Assembly (NCBI RefSeq): GCF_020085105.1
Contig: NC_058061.1
Location: 5,775,784 to 5,839,783, forward strand
DNA from: Siniperca chuatsi
Taxonomy: Eukaryota > Chordata > Actinopteri > Centrarchiformes > Sinipercidae
Length of the DNA: 64,000 nt
Direction of reading: 5' to 3'
Within the stretch, counting starts at the first letter, position 1, and every line of letters begins with the position of its first letter. Under the pieces are notes generated by a model. The model had not been told where the DNA came from, searched no databases, and saw only the letters and a list, made by a program, of their open reading frames with translations. This document shows, one piece after another, positions 1-12,810 of the stretch. A program made the position numbers and the translations under genes.

Positions 1-30
1 TATTTATACTTAATTTTTTATACATATTAA

Positions 31-240
31 AACAAACTAGATTTAACACGTTAATTGGTGAGCTTTGGACAGAGCCAGGCTAACTGTCCAAACCCCCGAT
101 TTCAGTCTTTATGCTAAACTAAGCTAACCAATCAGCAGGCGGTCGCTTCATATTTAACGTACAGACATGACAGCGGCATTGATCTTCTCATCTAACTCTC
201 GGCAAGAAAGCAAATGTTTATTCCCAAACAGTTCTGGGAT
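31..240 (+). mobile_element. MITE family A, partial copy
   Basis: This stretch matches the right half of the copy at 25955-26460. The two share the CAGAGCCAGGCTA...CTAAGCTAACCA segment, the CTTCATATTTA.CGTACAGACATGA segment and CTCGGCAAGAAAGCAAA. It is a common fish dispersed element. The terminal repeat on the right is decayed. Confidence 0.7.
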
Positions 241-241
241 C

Positions 242-1470
242 TGGGATTATTTTTTTCATGATTTAAAAAAGATCTGGCACAATTTATGGTTGTCTATTTG
301 ATGCAGAAGTTTTCTCAACAATTTCTTGTATTTAAAAAACAAATTAGAGGGTTGTAAAACCTTTGGCAGAGGCATGCACTCTCCGAATCTAGTAATCCCT
401 GTAATAATTATCCCTTGTGCATGTCATTTTTGGATTAAAAAGTAGAATAAAAACGACAATATGCGAATCAATAATTTTATAAAATTGAGGGAAATACCAT
501 CAGAGTGGATCTGGAGTTCAAACTGAGCCTAAACCTTGTAGGGTTGTGGTGAACTGGAGTAGCAGCTAACTGGTTATTGTGCTTCCTGTTTTATCAGCAG
601 GATCAGGGATGTTTGCTAACACTGACGATACCAACTGCCTGCAGGGTTACTGCAACTGAACGGGCTTTACTTGAAGAAGAAGAATCTGCAGTTCTTCCAT
701 CTGTGCCGAACACACTGTATTAGTATGTCACAGACTGACGTGCTGATGAGACTGTGGCTTCCCACATGTAATGTAGCTCAACCCAGATGGCTTTAAGATG
801 GCTTCTTAAATGTTTCACTGTGACAGTGCCAAGCTATAGTGTATACTTTGAGCCCTGTAAAGTAATTCCTTGTGTTGTTTGTTTTAAAGACTGACAATCA
901 ACCCACAGATCAATAACAGGTGTTTACTTAAGAGGGCCGCTCCCCTCACCTGCTATTCCACATTGAAGGGGATAATCCTCAAAAAAGGACGACCAAACAG
1001 CAGAGGGTGAGAGACGGAAAGAGGAGCATGTGCACTGCATGAAAAGAGAGTAGCGGGCAGCACTGTGATTAGCATTTCATTACATTATTCATCTGCTGAA
1101 TGGGCACCTTCAAAGACAGCCTTCAATACCACTAAACCTCACTGTGACATGTCAGCTGACCCACAAATCGATCAACAATCAATTAAGTGCAGGAGTAAAG
1201 ATGAGAAGTTACTTGATCTTCTTGAAAGTGTTGAAAGAGACAACTTAAAAGAAAAGGTGCAGTGAATCGAGGCCCTTTTGTTTGAAACAGGTAACCAAGT
1301 GTCATTACAAGTGTAAAGAAGGTTTTATGTCCACATTAATTGCTTCTTAACAATAGGGATGGGTACGAGTAATAGATTAATCAATTACTAATCTGTACTT
1401 GATCAATCTTTTTCCTTTAGTATCTATGGAAAATATGTGGTGCTACACGGCCAAGAGGGCGTTCTAAAAA
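242..1470. other. Gene-free stretch
   Basis: No exon, RNA gene or recognisable element body seen. The short open frame near 1065-1265 has no family resemblance. Confidence 0.6.
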
Positions 1471-1790
1471 TACCATATTGGCCTGAATATAAGATGATGT
1501 TTTTTTCTGGAAGTTACGTTTGAAAAAGAGTCTCCCGACGTGGACTGCAGAAACAAACCAAATAATCTGTCAGGTAGCCAAGAATTGCCGGGTGTCACCG
1601 ATGATAAGGAGCTCAAAAAGACAGTCGCTAACTGCTAACTGTCAGAAAAAATAATTTCGACAGGAGAGTGTGTGAGTATGTGACTGATAGACAAGCTACA
1701 CAAATGTGGGATTTATGTCATGCTTAAGTATTCCATGTTTTACTTTTATGTCTTATAGTCAGGGTCGTCTAATATTTGGGCCAATACAGC
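1471..1790. mobile_element. MITE-like element
   Basis: The ends are imperfect inverted repeats of about 23 bp: CATATTGGCCTGAATATAAG at the left and, in reverse complement, GTATTGGCCCAAATATTAG at the right. There is no coding capacity. Confidence 0.55.
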
Positions 1791-2649
1791 AGATTTCTTC
1801 TCTGTGCGATCTGTGAAAAACATGAGAATCAACATCCCATAATTTACAATATCCTTCTCTTCATCTCTACTTAACAAATGAAACCTACCTCCTCCTGCCC
1901 TGTCACCTTTCCTTCACCTTTTCACAAGACCTTGATGAATGCTAAATAAATACTGTTGATCCATCACAGTGGTAACCACAAGGATTTTCTCGCATCGTTC
2001 CCAAGCCTCCAAACACACAACAATAAAGTCAATCAGTTCATGGCTTGTGAAATCTCTGAGTGTTGAGGTCAAAGAACAGAGGTAACGTTTTGTGCATCTG
2101 TGTAGTCCTCAAACTGACGTATACATCTACATGCGTAAGTGTTTGTGTTTGTTTGGACATCAATGTGAGACAAAGACAGTTCATATCTTCTGAAATCTGA
2201 TACTGGTGATAGACAGATGACCGATAAAAGAAAAGAGAACACAGGAGGCAGGAGAGCCAACAGTCTCCCAGCTGACCAAAACAAAAGAAAAAAAGAACCC
2301 AGAGAGGGAGTCGGAGCAGGTCGCCGGTTCAGCATCCCACAGAAAAACACAAGATTAAGCCTGTTTGGACACAATAAGCAAATAAACATAATCTAAATCT
2401 ATCTCAACAATACTTTCACAGCTATTTATTGGTTTTAAAAGTAAGGATTACTTTATGTACCAAGTATAACAAATACTAGATTACACATTACAGGGATTCT
2501 TATAGTGACAAGATTGTAGACAACCTGAGGTTTCACAATACACAGAAAAGGTGCAGAAACAACATGTAAAAAATGGCAGAAGATTTGCTAATTACAGCTT
2601 CTCAAATTTCTGTTTTTATATCAAGTTTTGACAGACAAAAAAATGTGAC

Positions 2650-3050
2650 TTCTGATTTTCAACATTTTTTTAGAGCTAAGATTTTTGGCCACTTGGGGGC
2701 AGCAGAAAAAAGCTCGAACTTGTTAGCAAACAGTTGCCTGTTCACACATCCAGCAGACATGCCGCAAAGTTAGCACTTGGAATTAGGTTTGTTTCCACCT
2801 GATGAATGTAAGTCCAATATTCACTCTGTTTTGCAGCTTTTAAGCTGATAAATGCTCCACTATGTTCACCAGCTAGTTGCTAACTTTGTCTGTCTGCCAT
2901 TTGGTGCTGAGCAGTTAATACGTAGCACGCAGTCAGTTTTTAGAGCTTTTTCACTGAGAAGCTGCAGCTGGAAACAACGCTGATGAGAGTGGTGACTCCT
3001 TTCACATAAAAGTAGTCATGTGATCCATTGTTAATATAAAATCATAACAG
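2650..3050. repeat. Dispersed repeat F, copy 1
   Basis: It shares TTGGCCACT.GGGGGCA, AGAGCTTTTTCACTGA and GTGATCCATTGTTAATATAA with the copy at 33395-33775. A partial third copy lies near 24175-24255. Confidence 0.6.
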
Positions 3051-4727
3051 TCGCTACAACTATTGAACATTTAATCAAAAACAGTCTGATCAAAATTTTA
3101 AATAATCATTGCAGGCAACCCTATGCAGAACATTATGGTACAAGGACACCAGGACCACATAAACACAACAAAACGAACAGATTTATAGCCTGATTACATT
3201 CATAAACATTCAATATTAGTTTGTGCAGTTACATGTTTGAGCATCATGGCAAACAGTAAGTTTATAGCTACACTGTGCAGTAGAGCTGCATCAATTAATC
3301 GATTAATAAATAGATTAATTTAATAATCACCAGCTATTTTAATAATCAATTAATCTACTACTACTGTGCAGTGGTCGGGAGGTTACATTAAACAGGATGA
3401 AGTGCAGGAAATACATTTAGATACCTATTGGGGAGGGCAGTGAAACAGAGAAGAAGAAACTAGGATAAATGAGGGTCAGTGTTTGCCATGCTTTCAGGCA
3501 CGCACACACACAGAGCCAGTGGACTATTAAGGAGTAGGGTGGCAGCCCACTTCTTCCCTATCCAAACACTGTCACCCCACAGTGCTTAGGTTTATTATTC
3601 ATATGTTCAGCTGTGTGCCAAAGGCTCCAGACAAGTTAACAAACCCCATAAGAGATGGTGGAACCAACACACCCTGAACAAAGGCCATTCAGAAAATAGA
3701 GAAGAGGTGTAGCACAATACGGACATGATATAAACATATTTGACAATACTTTACTCAGGATATGTGAGACAATACTAAAAATTCACACCAGGCTATTACG
3801 AACAACTGAAAACATGCTTGCTTGTGAACAGTTGTGGTCAAGAACATAACAACAGCATAAATAGAGGGAAGGAAAACCTTAGAGAAGACTGGAGGTTTGT
3901 GTTCAGATATTTTGACATCATAAAGCTGTTTATTTAAAAAGGATAAAATGGGCAGAGGGTGGGAAGTTAAACCTGCTGGGAAAACTGGCATGTCTGCGTT
4001 GTTTGGACAGCGAGAAGATGGCCCACATGGAAAGCATCACATTCCATCTTAAACAGCAAAAAATCTCCGTATTTTCTCAGCCATCCTCATTTAGGATCAT
4101 CCAGGCCAAACCTCAAACATCCTCCCACATTTTAGAAACCTACAGAGAGAAAACTGCATCCATTTCTACTGTGCTGTGAGTGGCGAGGGACTGAGGATGA
4201 GGAGGAAACTATCAGTGAAGAGGTGGCGTTTTTGGAACAAATGTTAAATAAGATTTCTACCATAAAAATAAATAAATAAAAATGCTGAGCATGAACTGAA
4301 CCACACTATGCAAACTGTTGTACGGTTTGATGTATCCAAAGCCTTGTTCCCGAAAAACTACAGCAAAACAGATTAGCTCAAATAATTATTGTGCAACTAA
4401 CATGTTTCTAACTAGAATTATTACTTTGGACAACAGATGTAAATATTGATTTGTCACCCGGTCCTGGCTGTAGGGTTTAACATATCCAAAACTTGTTTTT
4501 ACAAAACTATATAGAAATAGAGTTGAGTCACCTCCATGACAACTGAGCAAACTCCATTCACTGCTGAAGGTCGTGATAAGCAGCTGAAAGTTCTGGTAAA
4601 AGCAAGTAAGTGTACCATGATATTTTTTTTGTGAAACTGTAGAAATATAGTTGATTTGAAGTAATCGTTCAGTAGGTAAGTAAACTGTTGGTATAATTCG
4701 TAGATTTTGGGCTGTAATCTGTAATCT

Positions 4728-5662
4728 GGGGTCAGTGTGGACATTGTGGAGGACTACAAGTACCTGGGAGTACACTTGGATAATAAACTGGACTGGACCA
4801 AGAACACTCAGGCTGTTTACAGGAAGGGCCAGAGCCGCCTCTATTTTCTGAGGAGGCTGAGGTCCTTCAACATCTGCCAGACAATGCTGAAGATGTTTTA
4901 TGAGTCTGTGGTGGCCAGTGCTATCCTGTATGCTGTTGCATGCTGGGGCAGCAGGTTAAAGGTAGCAGACGCAAACAGACTGAACAAACTGATCCGTAAG
5001 GCCAGTAACATTGTGGGGGTGGAGCTGGACTCTCTGGCGGTGGTGTCAGAGAGGAGGATGCTGGCCAAACTACACGCCATCTTGGACAGTGTCTCCCACC
5101 CGCTCCATGACGTGCTGGCTAAACAAAGGAGCACCTTCAGCGGAAGACTCATCCCACCAAAGAGCACCACAGAGCGCCACAGGAAGTCATTCCTGCCTGT
5201 GGCCATCAAACTCTTTAACTCCTCCCTCTAAGGATTAGTCTGTTTGACCCTAGGTCACTAAACTGGACATTGAGCATTACATCTTAATAATAATTGTGCA
5301 ATATTCTGTTTACTACTCAAGTGCAATATTAGTTTTCCCTTGTTAGTTTTTCTTATTACTGTTACGGATATACCTCAATTACTCTCGACAGTACATGCAC
5401 CTCCGCTTTTACTATTATTTATTACATAATTAGTGACATTGTATTTATACTGTACTTCACCATCTACCAGTAAACCCACTTGGTACTCGACACTTAGTTT
5501 ATCTTATACTTATACCAACATGTTACTTAATTTATTTCTGACCTGTTTATAGTGTATAATATCGTTTTCTCCTGTGTGCACTGACGTAAAGAAGAGCTAC
5601 TGGAACAAAGAGTTTCCCTACAGGGATCAATAAAGTATTTCTGATTCTGATTCTGATTCTGT
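4728..5662 (+). mobile_element. 5'-truncated non-LTR retrotransposon, L2/CR1/Rex type
   Basis: An open frame of 164 codons (4737-5231) encodes the C-terminal part of a LINE polyprotein after the reverse transcriptase palm, with DYKYLGVHLDNKLDW, RLYFLRRLRSF and YAVACWG. The frame is closed upstream at 4722, so the copy is 5'-truncated there, as expected for target-primed reverse transcription. After the stop comes a UTR of about 400 bp, then ATCAATAAAGTATTTCTG and a short ATTCTG tandem tail (5636-5662), typical of these fish LINEs. The intact frame suggests a fairly young insertion. The exact clade is uncertain. Confidence 0.85.
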
Positions 5663-6930
5663 ACCAAACTGATCATAACAGAAACCGATAACAGAAAGTG
5701 GCATATTACCTGTATTTAAACATTACAGGAGAAAATGCTTAGAAAAGAGACTGGGTTGTCCCCTAGGTTGTGTAAGCTAAATATGATCTACACTAGATTA
5801 CTTGTTTTATGTCTTGGCATTTTTTTATTTGTTTTATATATTTTTTGGATTCATGAATATAAGGAAGGCTGCATGGGAGGGTAATAATGGCTTTTGTGTT
5901 TATCTTCCGACTAAAAAGAATAAAAAATAAATAATACATAATGGAAACAGAAAAAACAGGCAGCCTTGATTGAAGTGTGGATAGATGGATGAACTGTACA
6001 TTGTTTGAATAGTTGACATATCTCGCCCTCTGAGTGCTCAAGCACGACTGACGGCTCTACATGCAAATTACTTCAGATTCACTTCCCCTCTGCCTGCGTC
6101 AGCCCTTATGCAACGCTGTGACGTAGCTACTGCCCAACTGTGCATCCTACCACCCACGTAGCTTCTGATCCGCACCCTCATTCTTCCCTGCCACCTCTTC
6201 ACCTCTCAGTCAGTCTGCCTCCCACCACATGGTCAGCCTCTCCACTTAAAAACCTTCACTTCAGGACTGTGCATCTTGTATGTTTGAGACATCATGTTTT
6301 TATGCATTTCAGTGCTTGTGTTTAACAGAGAGTGTGTTTGTGTGTCGTCCATCTCGTGGCCTCTCAGCAGGAGACTATAATCAGGCCAGAAATCACACAG
6401 AGAGCGAGGAGAAATGTATTTAAAAATATCCAAACAACCAGTCTTTAGGGAGGGGTCGTCCCACTTACACACTGTACCTCTAACTGCAAGAAAACTAAAT
6501 GAAGACGAAAAGGATGCAGACAGAACAGTTGAAGCAATGTTTTAAGATTGGTAAAGCTTTTTTTTTTTAACTTTTCTAGACAGCCTGGACAAAATTTAAG
6601 GAAAACTTGTGGTGATCTGCCATCACAAATGACATTCAAGACTGATATCCCAGCTCTAAACTACAGAAACAAATAAAAGGACACAGAATGAAATATTTTC
6701 CGGGGTCATGAGTTTCAAATTGAAGTGAAAAAGCCATGTTTGGCATTTTTGAAAACTTGTCAAAGAAAAAAAAAAACAAGAGTAATATGACCTTGTTGGG
6801 CGAGAGTGAACGAAAGGAAGAAATGAGGGTAAATGTGGAGAAAAATTGAAGAGAGAGAAGAGTGGAAGAGAGGGAAGGTGGGTAGATAAATGGTAATAAA
6901 CCGGTAACCGGAATCATTCTTTACGTTTAA
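5663..6930. other. Gene-free stretch
   Basis: Between the LINE copy and MITE family D. It holds short A/T runs and no convincing exon. Confidence 0.55.
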
Positions 6931-6933
6931 ATC

Positions 6934-7745
6934 TTTGACAACTTGGGTCTTATTTTCATAAATTTGGTTATCACACCTGACAGATTTATACTGAGATCTG
7001 GGAAGACAGCGACGTCAGTAAAAAAAAAGTCAAGGCAAGAAACGAGTAGTCAGACAGGTTTGTAAACAAGTCAACAGTTTAGCCAGATAATCCAAACCAC
7101 TTTATTTTAAAAGGTAAAACCTTAAGTAAAATTTCAGTAATAATTGCACAGGAAAACTATGTAGTTCATTCACTTTATTTCTAAGCAAAGCAAGTGCATC
7201 ACCATTCAAATGCACTTCAGTTCAGTAGTATGTTCAGCATGTTGGTTCAAGCTACTACGTTCACTTAAATACAAAACTAGGCCTATTAAAGCACTGTTTA
7301 TAAAAAGGTTAATAGCTCAGCAACCACCTATTTGCTCTCAGTTAACAGTGAGGAGCTCCACTGCTAAAAGCTACTGATTCAGTCAGTGACAATAGTGATT
7401 CAATAGAGTCAGTTCAGTTTGAAGATTCAGTGTTAAAGATTAGGTCATACATGTATTGAACACCTCTACAGCAAGTACAGTGAGTCAAATCTGAAGCAAG
7501 AATTTGGTCTGTAAACTGTGATGGATATTTACACCGGACATTTTGGTAATAATTTAACCGTTCGCGTTTGTTTTCTCTTCCAAATAAGTTTGGCTAAACT
7601 GACAGCTCATGTTTCTTACCCCATCTGACTTCTTCTTAGCAATGCCGCCACATTCTCAGCAGTTACCTTGGCGAGTACAATGTTATCATAACTGATAGAA
7701 ATAATGGCCAGAACTACGGAAATAAGACCCAAGTTGTAATAAACT
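6934..7745. mobile_element. MITE family D, copy 1
   Basis: It has terminal inverted repeats built on ACAACTTGGGTCTTATTT (left, near 6938) and AAATAAGACCCAAGTTGT (right, near 7720). The interior shares GACAGGTTTGTAAACAAG and ATAATTT-ACC blocks with the copies at 14545 and 21085. No coding region. Confidence 0.7.
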
Positions 7746-8048
7746 GAAATTGCTGCAAATGGACAGGATACAGGGATGTGTTTATTTATTTTTTGGTTGG
7801 GGGACAATTTTTAATCTGATACACAACTCGATGTCAAATTGCTGACCCGTTTGTCTGTTTTCTGTTTCTGCGTTTTCTCATGTTCCTGACCACCGCCTGT
7901 GAGAATGGCTGTGGGCTACGACACAGTCCGAAGGTGTGAGATAGATTACAGCGGGATACCAGGCAGTTGAAGAGTAAATGAGTGGGAAAATGAGTGGCAG
8001 TGAGAGAGCAGAAAAAGAGTGAGAGCGCAACAAGGGGAACGAAAGATG

Positions 8049-8067
8049 AAAAAAAAAAAAAAAAAAA
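8049..8067. repeat. Poly(A) tract
   Basis: A run of 19 A within purine-rich sequence. No retroposon body was recognised. Confidence 0.85.
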
Positions 8068-8429
8068 CAACAACAGGAGAGAAGTAGGAGTCAGAGAGGC
8101 TCCAGGCCTGTACTGTACATCAGCACATATGGGCCTCCCTGCAGCAGCTGTGAATGTCATGATCACACTAACTACCACTGCAATCACAGCAGCTCTTGGG
8201 AAAAGGGAATGCTGTTTTCTGCCCTTTTTAACACATGTAATCATCCACAAGTGACAACAGATGATGCACACTACGTGTACATGTTGTGTAAAAAATATTC
8301 TCCTGACAAAGCTTACTTTTTGGTGTGAACTCAGATTTGGGCTCAAGGCCAGACATAACAAAATCGTGCCCACGTCCTGTGAATAACCCTGACGTCTGGC
8401 CAGTTACACTGTACTTCTCTTTCCATCAA

Positions 8430-8974
8430 TCAGAGAAATACTTCAGGTCAGAAAATAAATTAAGTACCGAGTGGGTATAAGTATAAAATAAAATAAGTGT
8501 GAAGTACCAAGTGGGTTTACCGGTTGATGATAATAATACGGTATAAGGTAATAGTGCATGAACTGTTAAGTGTAGCTTATTTATAATGAGATGGAGGATA
8601 TTGCACAGCAGTAATAGAGGTATGAATAAATATCAATATCAATAAATAGGGAATTATAAACTGAAAAGAGTATATTGCACAGGAGTATTAATAAAGGATA
8701 TTGCACAATTATCTCAAGTATTGCAGAGATGTAATGATCAATGTCCAGTTTAATGACTTAGGGTCATATAGACTGACACTTAGAGGGAGGAGTTAAAGAG
8801 TTTGATGGCCACAGGCAGGAATGACTTCCTGTGGCGCATTTTGGGGGAATGAGTCTTCCGCTGAAGGTGCTCCTTTGTTTGACCAGCACGTCATGGAGTG
8901 GGTGGGAGACACTGTCCAAGATGGCATGTAGTTTGGCCAGAATCCTCCTCTCTGACACCACCGCCAGAGTCCAA
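8430..8974 (-). mobile_element. Second copy of the same LINE, shorter and decayed
   Basis: The minus strand matches the 3' half of the copy at 4728-5662. It includes the SERR-LAKLHAILDSVSHPLHD segment and the 3' UTR stretch with the paired AAGTACCAAGTGGGTTTAC. Its frame is shifted near the PPK segment and the end of the tail is lost. Its 5' truncation point (8974) directly abuts a dispersed repeat. Confidence 0.85.
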
Positions 8975-9400
8975 CAATGCTAACATGCTAATATTTAGCA
9001 GTTATAATGTTTACCATGTTCACCATCTTAGTTTAGCGTGTTAAACTGAGGGTGATGGGTATGTCCTTAGCTTTTGCTATTGGACAAATATATATTTTGA
9101 CCTGATGATGGCCCTAAAAGAAACATCAGGGGATCACCAAAATGATTAAAAAATCATCCTGATGGGGACACGAATGTCTGAACCAAATTTTATGGCAATC
9201 ACTCCCACAGTTGTTGAGACATTTCATTCACAACCACAAATGTTAACCTCATGGTGGAAAAGGGGATCACCAAAAGGCACCATGAATATCTGTAAATAAA
9301 ATAATTTCATGTCAATCCATCCAGTAGTTGATAAGACTTTTCAGTGTCAACCAAAGAGGTGGACCGACCAACCGTCAGAGCCAGCCTAGAGCCATGCCAC
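8975..9400 (+). repeat. Dispersed repeat B, copy 1
   Basis: It shares the ATGCTAACATGCTAA, TTTACCATGTTCACCATCTT and GTTGTTGAGA.ATTTCA blocks with 19115-19480 and, reversed, with 51795-52020. There is no coding potential. Similar to repeats common in percomorph genomes. Confidence 0.65.
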
Positions 9401-10499
9401 GACTATGGCTAAAAAGCACACTGCTCAGAGTTCCTACCAGAACTGATGCAGTATGAGAAATTCAGTGACTTCAGAGTCCACGTTCAAGTTATCCTGGATA
9501 AGAAGTGTTTTCCCCTCCAAGGACATTTTTCCGCCCCCAGTCACTAAGTGATGTTGACGATGGTGACTTTGCTGTGAAGGCAGCAAAGTCCAGCCATTCT
9601 GGCATCTTATCAGGGCTGTTTACGAAACTGTAAATCTAATCACTACTGCAGCGGTTCCTTGGGACTCATTCTTAAAGTGGCTGCAGGAAAGGATGCAGCG
9701 ATGTGGGTCAATTCTGAGGGGAAAAAAGGGCACGTGTGGGAGAGATTAACATTTTTTTTTATGTGGTTATAATAGTGGAGCAGTGATTGAGTAAAGAGAC
9801 ACGAGTGAGGACCAATCTCTATTTCTCTACGCAGCATATTAGAAATATACAGGGAGGAGGGTTCTTTAATTATTTCAGTATTCAAGGGATGAACACTGTA
9901 CTGTTTGTAGAATAAAAAAACAGCACTGGTTGCATCACTTCCACTTTCAGTCATGTTCAGATATAAAAACAACCCTGAATTTTCTAAATGCAGTGAGTAA
10001 TCTGCAGATTTAAAGAGCCACATTCAGCCAGGAAAGGGCAAATGGATGACTGCACTGTGGTGCACCAAGAAATGCTGCACAAATCCACTATTATTCTGCA
10101 GAAATGTAATAAAATGAAGTTAATTTTAGTATTAATGTAATAATGAATCGTCAAATTTAGGTGCCTTTTTTGTCTCCTACTGATTTGTCTTCACATGCAA
10201 ATTTTGTTGTGTTATTTGTATTTTGTGACTATATCTATATTTAATGTTTTATTGGATGTAAGGCAAACCAAACATTAGCATTTTATAACTGATCACAATA
10301 CTTTGGCAGTGATTCCCCCCCAAACAGATCAAATAGAGTTTAGTTTGTTGTAGATTATTAAAGCTATTATTAGCTGCTAGTTAGAGCAGGTAAAGCAAGA
10401 CTGTGGTAACTTGTGCAATGTGGTCATTTGTTTCTATTTCTGACATTTTTACAGACTAAATGATCAATCTGAAAAAACAAAAAAACTAAGATTAATCCA

Positions 10500-10715
10500 T
10501 AATAGAGCTGAAATGATTAGTCAATGGAAAATTATTCAGGAACTGTTTTGATAATATATCTGATAGTAAACTGAAGGTTTTGGGGGTTTGTCACTTTTGG
10601 TCAGACAAAACATGACATTTGATTGGAGATTATGATGAGCATTTTACAATTTTGTGACATTTTATTGACAAAACAATTATTTCAAGAAAATAAGTGAATA
10701 ATCCGGCTCATCTTT
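10500..10715. repeat. Dispersed repeat C copy
   Basis: It begins AGAGCTGAAATGATTAGTCA, continues with AAATTATTCAGGAACTGTTTTGATAAT, and has the ATGAGCATTTTACA block. This is the family C order. Confidence 0.6.
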
Positions 10716-11759
10716 GCACTTAATGGAAATCTGGCTAGTGTGACAGTGAGCCAGCATGCACAATACCAGGGAACTGAAACTGAAGTAGTCCAGTGAAGTT
10801 CAAACATCTTTCATTTTGTTATTTACACCTGAGCTTTTCCAATTGTGACTAGTGTTAAAAGGTCTGTAGCACACAAGCTAAATTCTACTGTATTTTCCAT
10901 AAAGGAGATTAAGTCATTTAGGAATCCAGGGGACAAAAATCACTTACATCAACAACTGTCATCAACATGAATGCATTGTGATACTGTACAGAGTATGTAC
11001 TTGTTTCTTTACTGAGATGGAGAAAAGGGTGACATACATTATTGTACTGGTAAAGAGGCAGAGAAAGTTCTAATGGACTTTAATATAAACTCAAACAAGT
11101 TTCCAATGAGCTCTCTAAAAAGGAGTAACTTTTGGCAGAAGTTTTGGAAGAAGCACAAGACTGTGGAATGGCATTATGAAGTCAAAAGTTTTAAAATATG
11201 GATGGTGGTTGTTTTGGTACCATGGTCCATTTGCATTGAAATGGGGCCATTAGTCAAAGCGCCAGGAAAGGAGGTGACAGAATATGGCAATTTGGGAAGT
11301 GAAAGATTTCTACAGATTAATGACCGCTGTGCTCTGCACCTGAAAATTGGGACAAAGTAAAAATCACATGAGATTTCAGCAGAGAGAGCAAAGTGGTAGG
11401 CCTGTGAGTGTGTCATACATCTGTTGGTAAATACTTTTTTTCCTTATTCTATATCTTTATTCTTCAAATATTCATGATCAGACGTCACCTGCTTGGGTCA
11501 GGACAGACACTCAGCTCCAGATTAGACAGAAAAGGAAGTAACAAAAAGGAGTCCTGACCCGTTCCAAGGCTCAAGGATCATGGGTCTCCGAATCCCCGGC
11601 CCCTGCCTCCCAGTGCCCTCGGACAGCTGTGCAGTCCAGTTGTGCACAAAACTCAGATCTGGCTAAGAATACCAAACCAATTCTGGAGAGGAGATAAGGT
11701 CACAAGCCCTGTAAAGGAGGTTGAACTAGCAAAATCTAGCAATGAATCATTTGGGTGTC

Positions 11760-12040
11760 AACAAACAGCAAAAAAAATGCTCATCTCAAGTTTGCAGATC
11801 CCATGGTGATGCCATTAGATGTCTTGTTTTTTCCAACCAACAATCTAAAAGCCAAATATATTCAGTTTACTATCATATCGGACTAAGAAAACCAGAAAAT
11901 ATTAACATTTGAGAAGCTGGAACTAGTGAATTTTTGCCATTTTTGTTTAAAAATTACTTAAACGATTAACAGATCAAAATATCTGCTGATTCATTTTCTG
12001 TCTATCACTAATCACTTCAACTCAATTAATTGTTTCAGAT
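11760..12040. repeat. Dispersed repeat C copy, decayed
   Basis: It shares GATGTCTTGTTTTTTCCAAC, CAACAATCTAAAAGCCAAAT and the GAGAAGCTGGAAC block with the TWNK-intron copy. The ends are eroded. Confidence 0.6.
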
Positions 12041-12439
12041 CAAATTTCAATATAGTATTGTGATATGAGACTAGATAGATGTCTAGGATCTTTGTTTTCA
12101 TATGTATTATGTACATAGATTGAAGGTTCCCTATGGAGTGTCTGACCACTAGTGGTTTTGATGAGCGGGTCCCTGTTTTGTTTACATCTCATGTTCTACT
12201 TCCACACAGTTGAATACAAGTAATGTGCTGACTGCAGGGGGTGGCAATACAAAAGAAAACGGGATATGTGACGTCCCTCGGTTTCATGATAATTCGCTGA
12301 CTGACTGTGACGGTGGCGCACCAAGAAATGTAGCAATACGGCAGCAAACAGTAGCCTGGCATCGGCAGACTAATTTCATGATATTTTAAGACATTAATTT
12401 CAGTTTATTTTCATTTCCAAGGGGTGTTATCAATGGGCG

Positions 12440-12810
12440 CAGACCAAAATGCCTCTAGACGCAATTGGAAAGACCTACAACCAATCAGAGCAACGAAACA
12501 TGTGACGTAGCACTGAAGGACACATGCGAGTTGGGGCGTAGCTTAGTCCGTTTTCAAGCAGGAAAAAAATTGCAGCCTGATCACAAACTTGCTCAAATTA
12601 CAGCTAAACAGTGCACTAAAATGTGTTTCCGAAAACATAGACAATGTAACAGAATCTGGATTCATATTTGATCAGCAGTGCCTAGTTTGACAGTTTGAGC
12701 AGAGATTCGTGAGCCGGGTGCATTGCGCTGGACGGACCTGCAGACTGGACGCAGGTCCAGGCATACAACCAATCAGAGCAGCGAAACGTGTGACATGTGA
12801 CTGGCCCAGC
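12440..12810. repeat. Repeat with two CCAAT-containing direct copies
   Basis: CAACCAATCAGAGCAACGAA (about 12478) and CAACCAATCAGAGCAGCGAA (about 12767) are direct repeats about 290 bp apart. The interior has GATCACAAACTTGCTCAAAT and ATTCATATTTGATCAGCAGT. It looks like a dispersed fish repeat rather than a promoter. Confidence 0.5.

Noticed and set aside
7834..8373. Minus-strand 179-codon open frame with a phenylalanine run
   Set aside because: The frame is kept open by a poly(A)/purine tract, has hydrophobic low complexity, no splice or family support, and reads through unrelated sequence.
12470..12800. Pair of CCAAT-box-like sites as a promoter
   Set aside because: Both lie in what appears to be a dispersed repeat with internal direct copies. 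No downstream exon was found.
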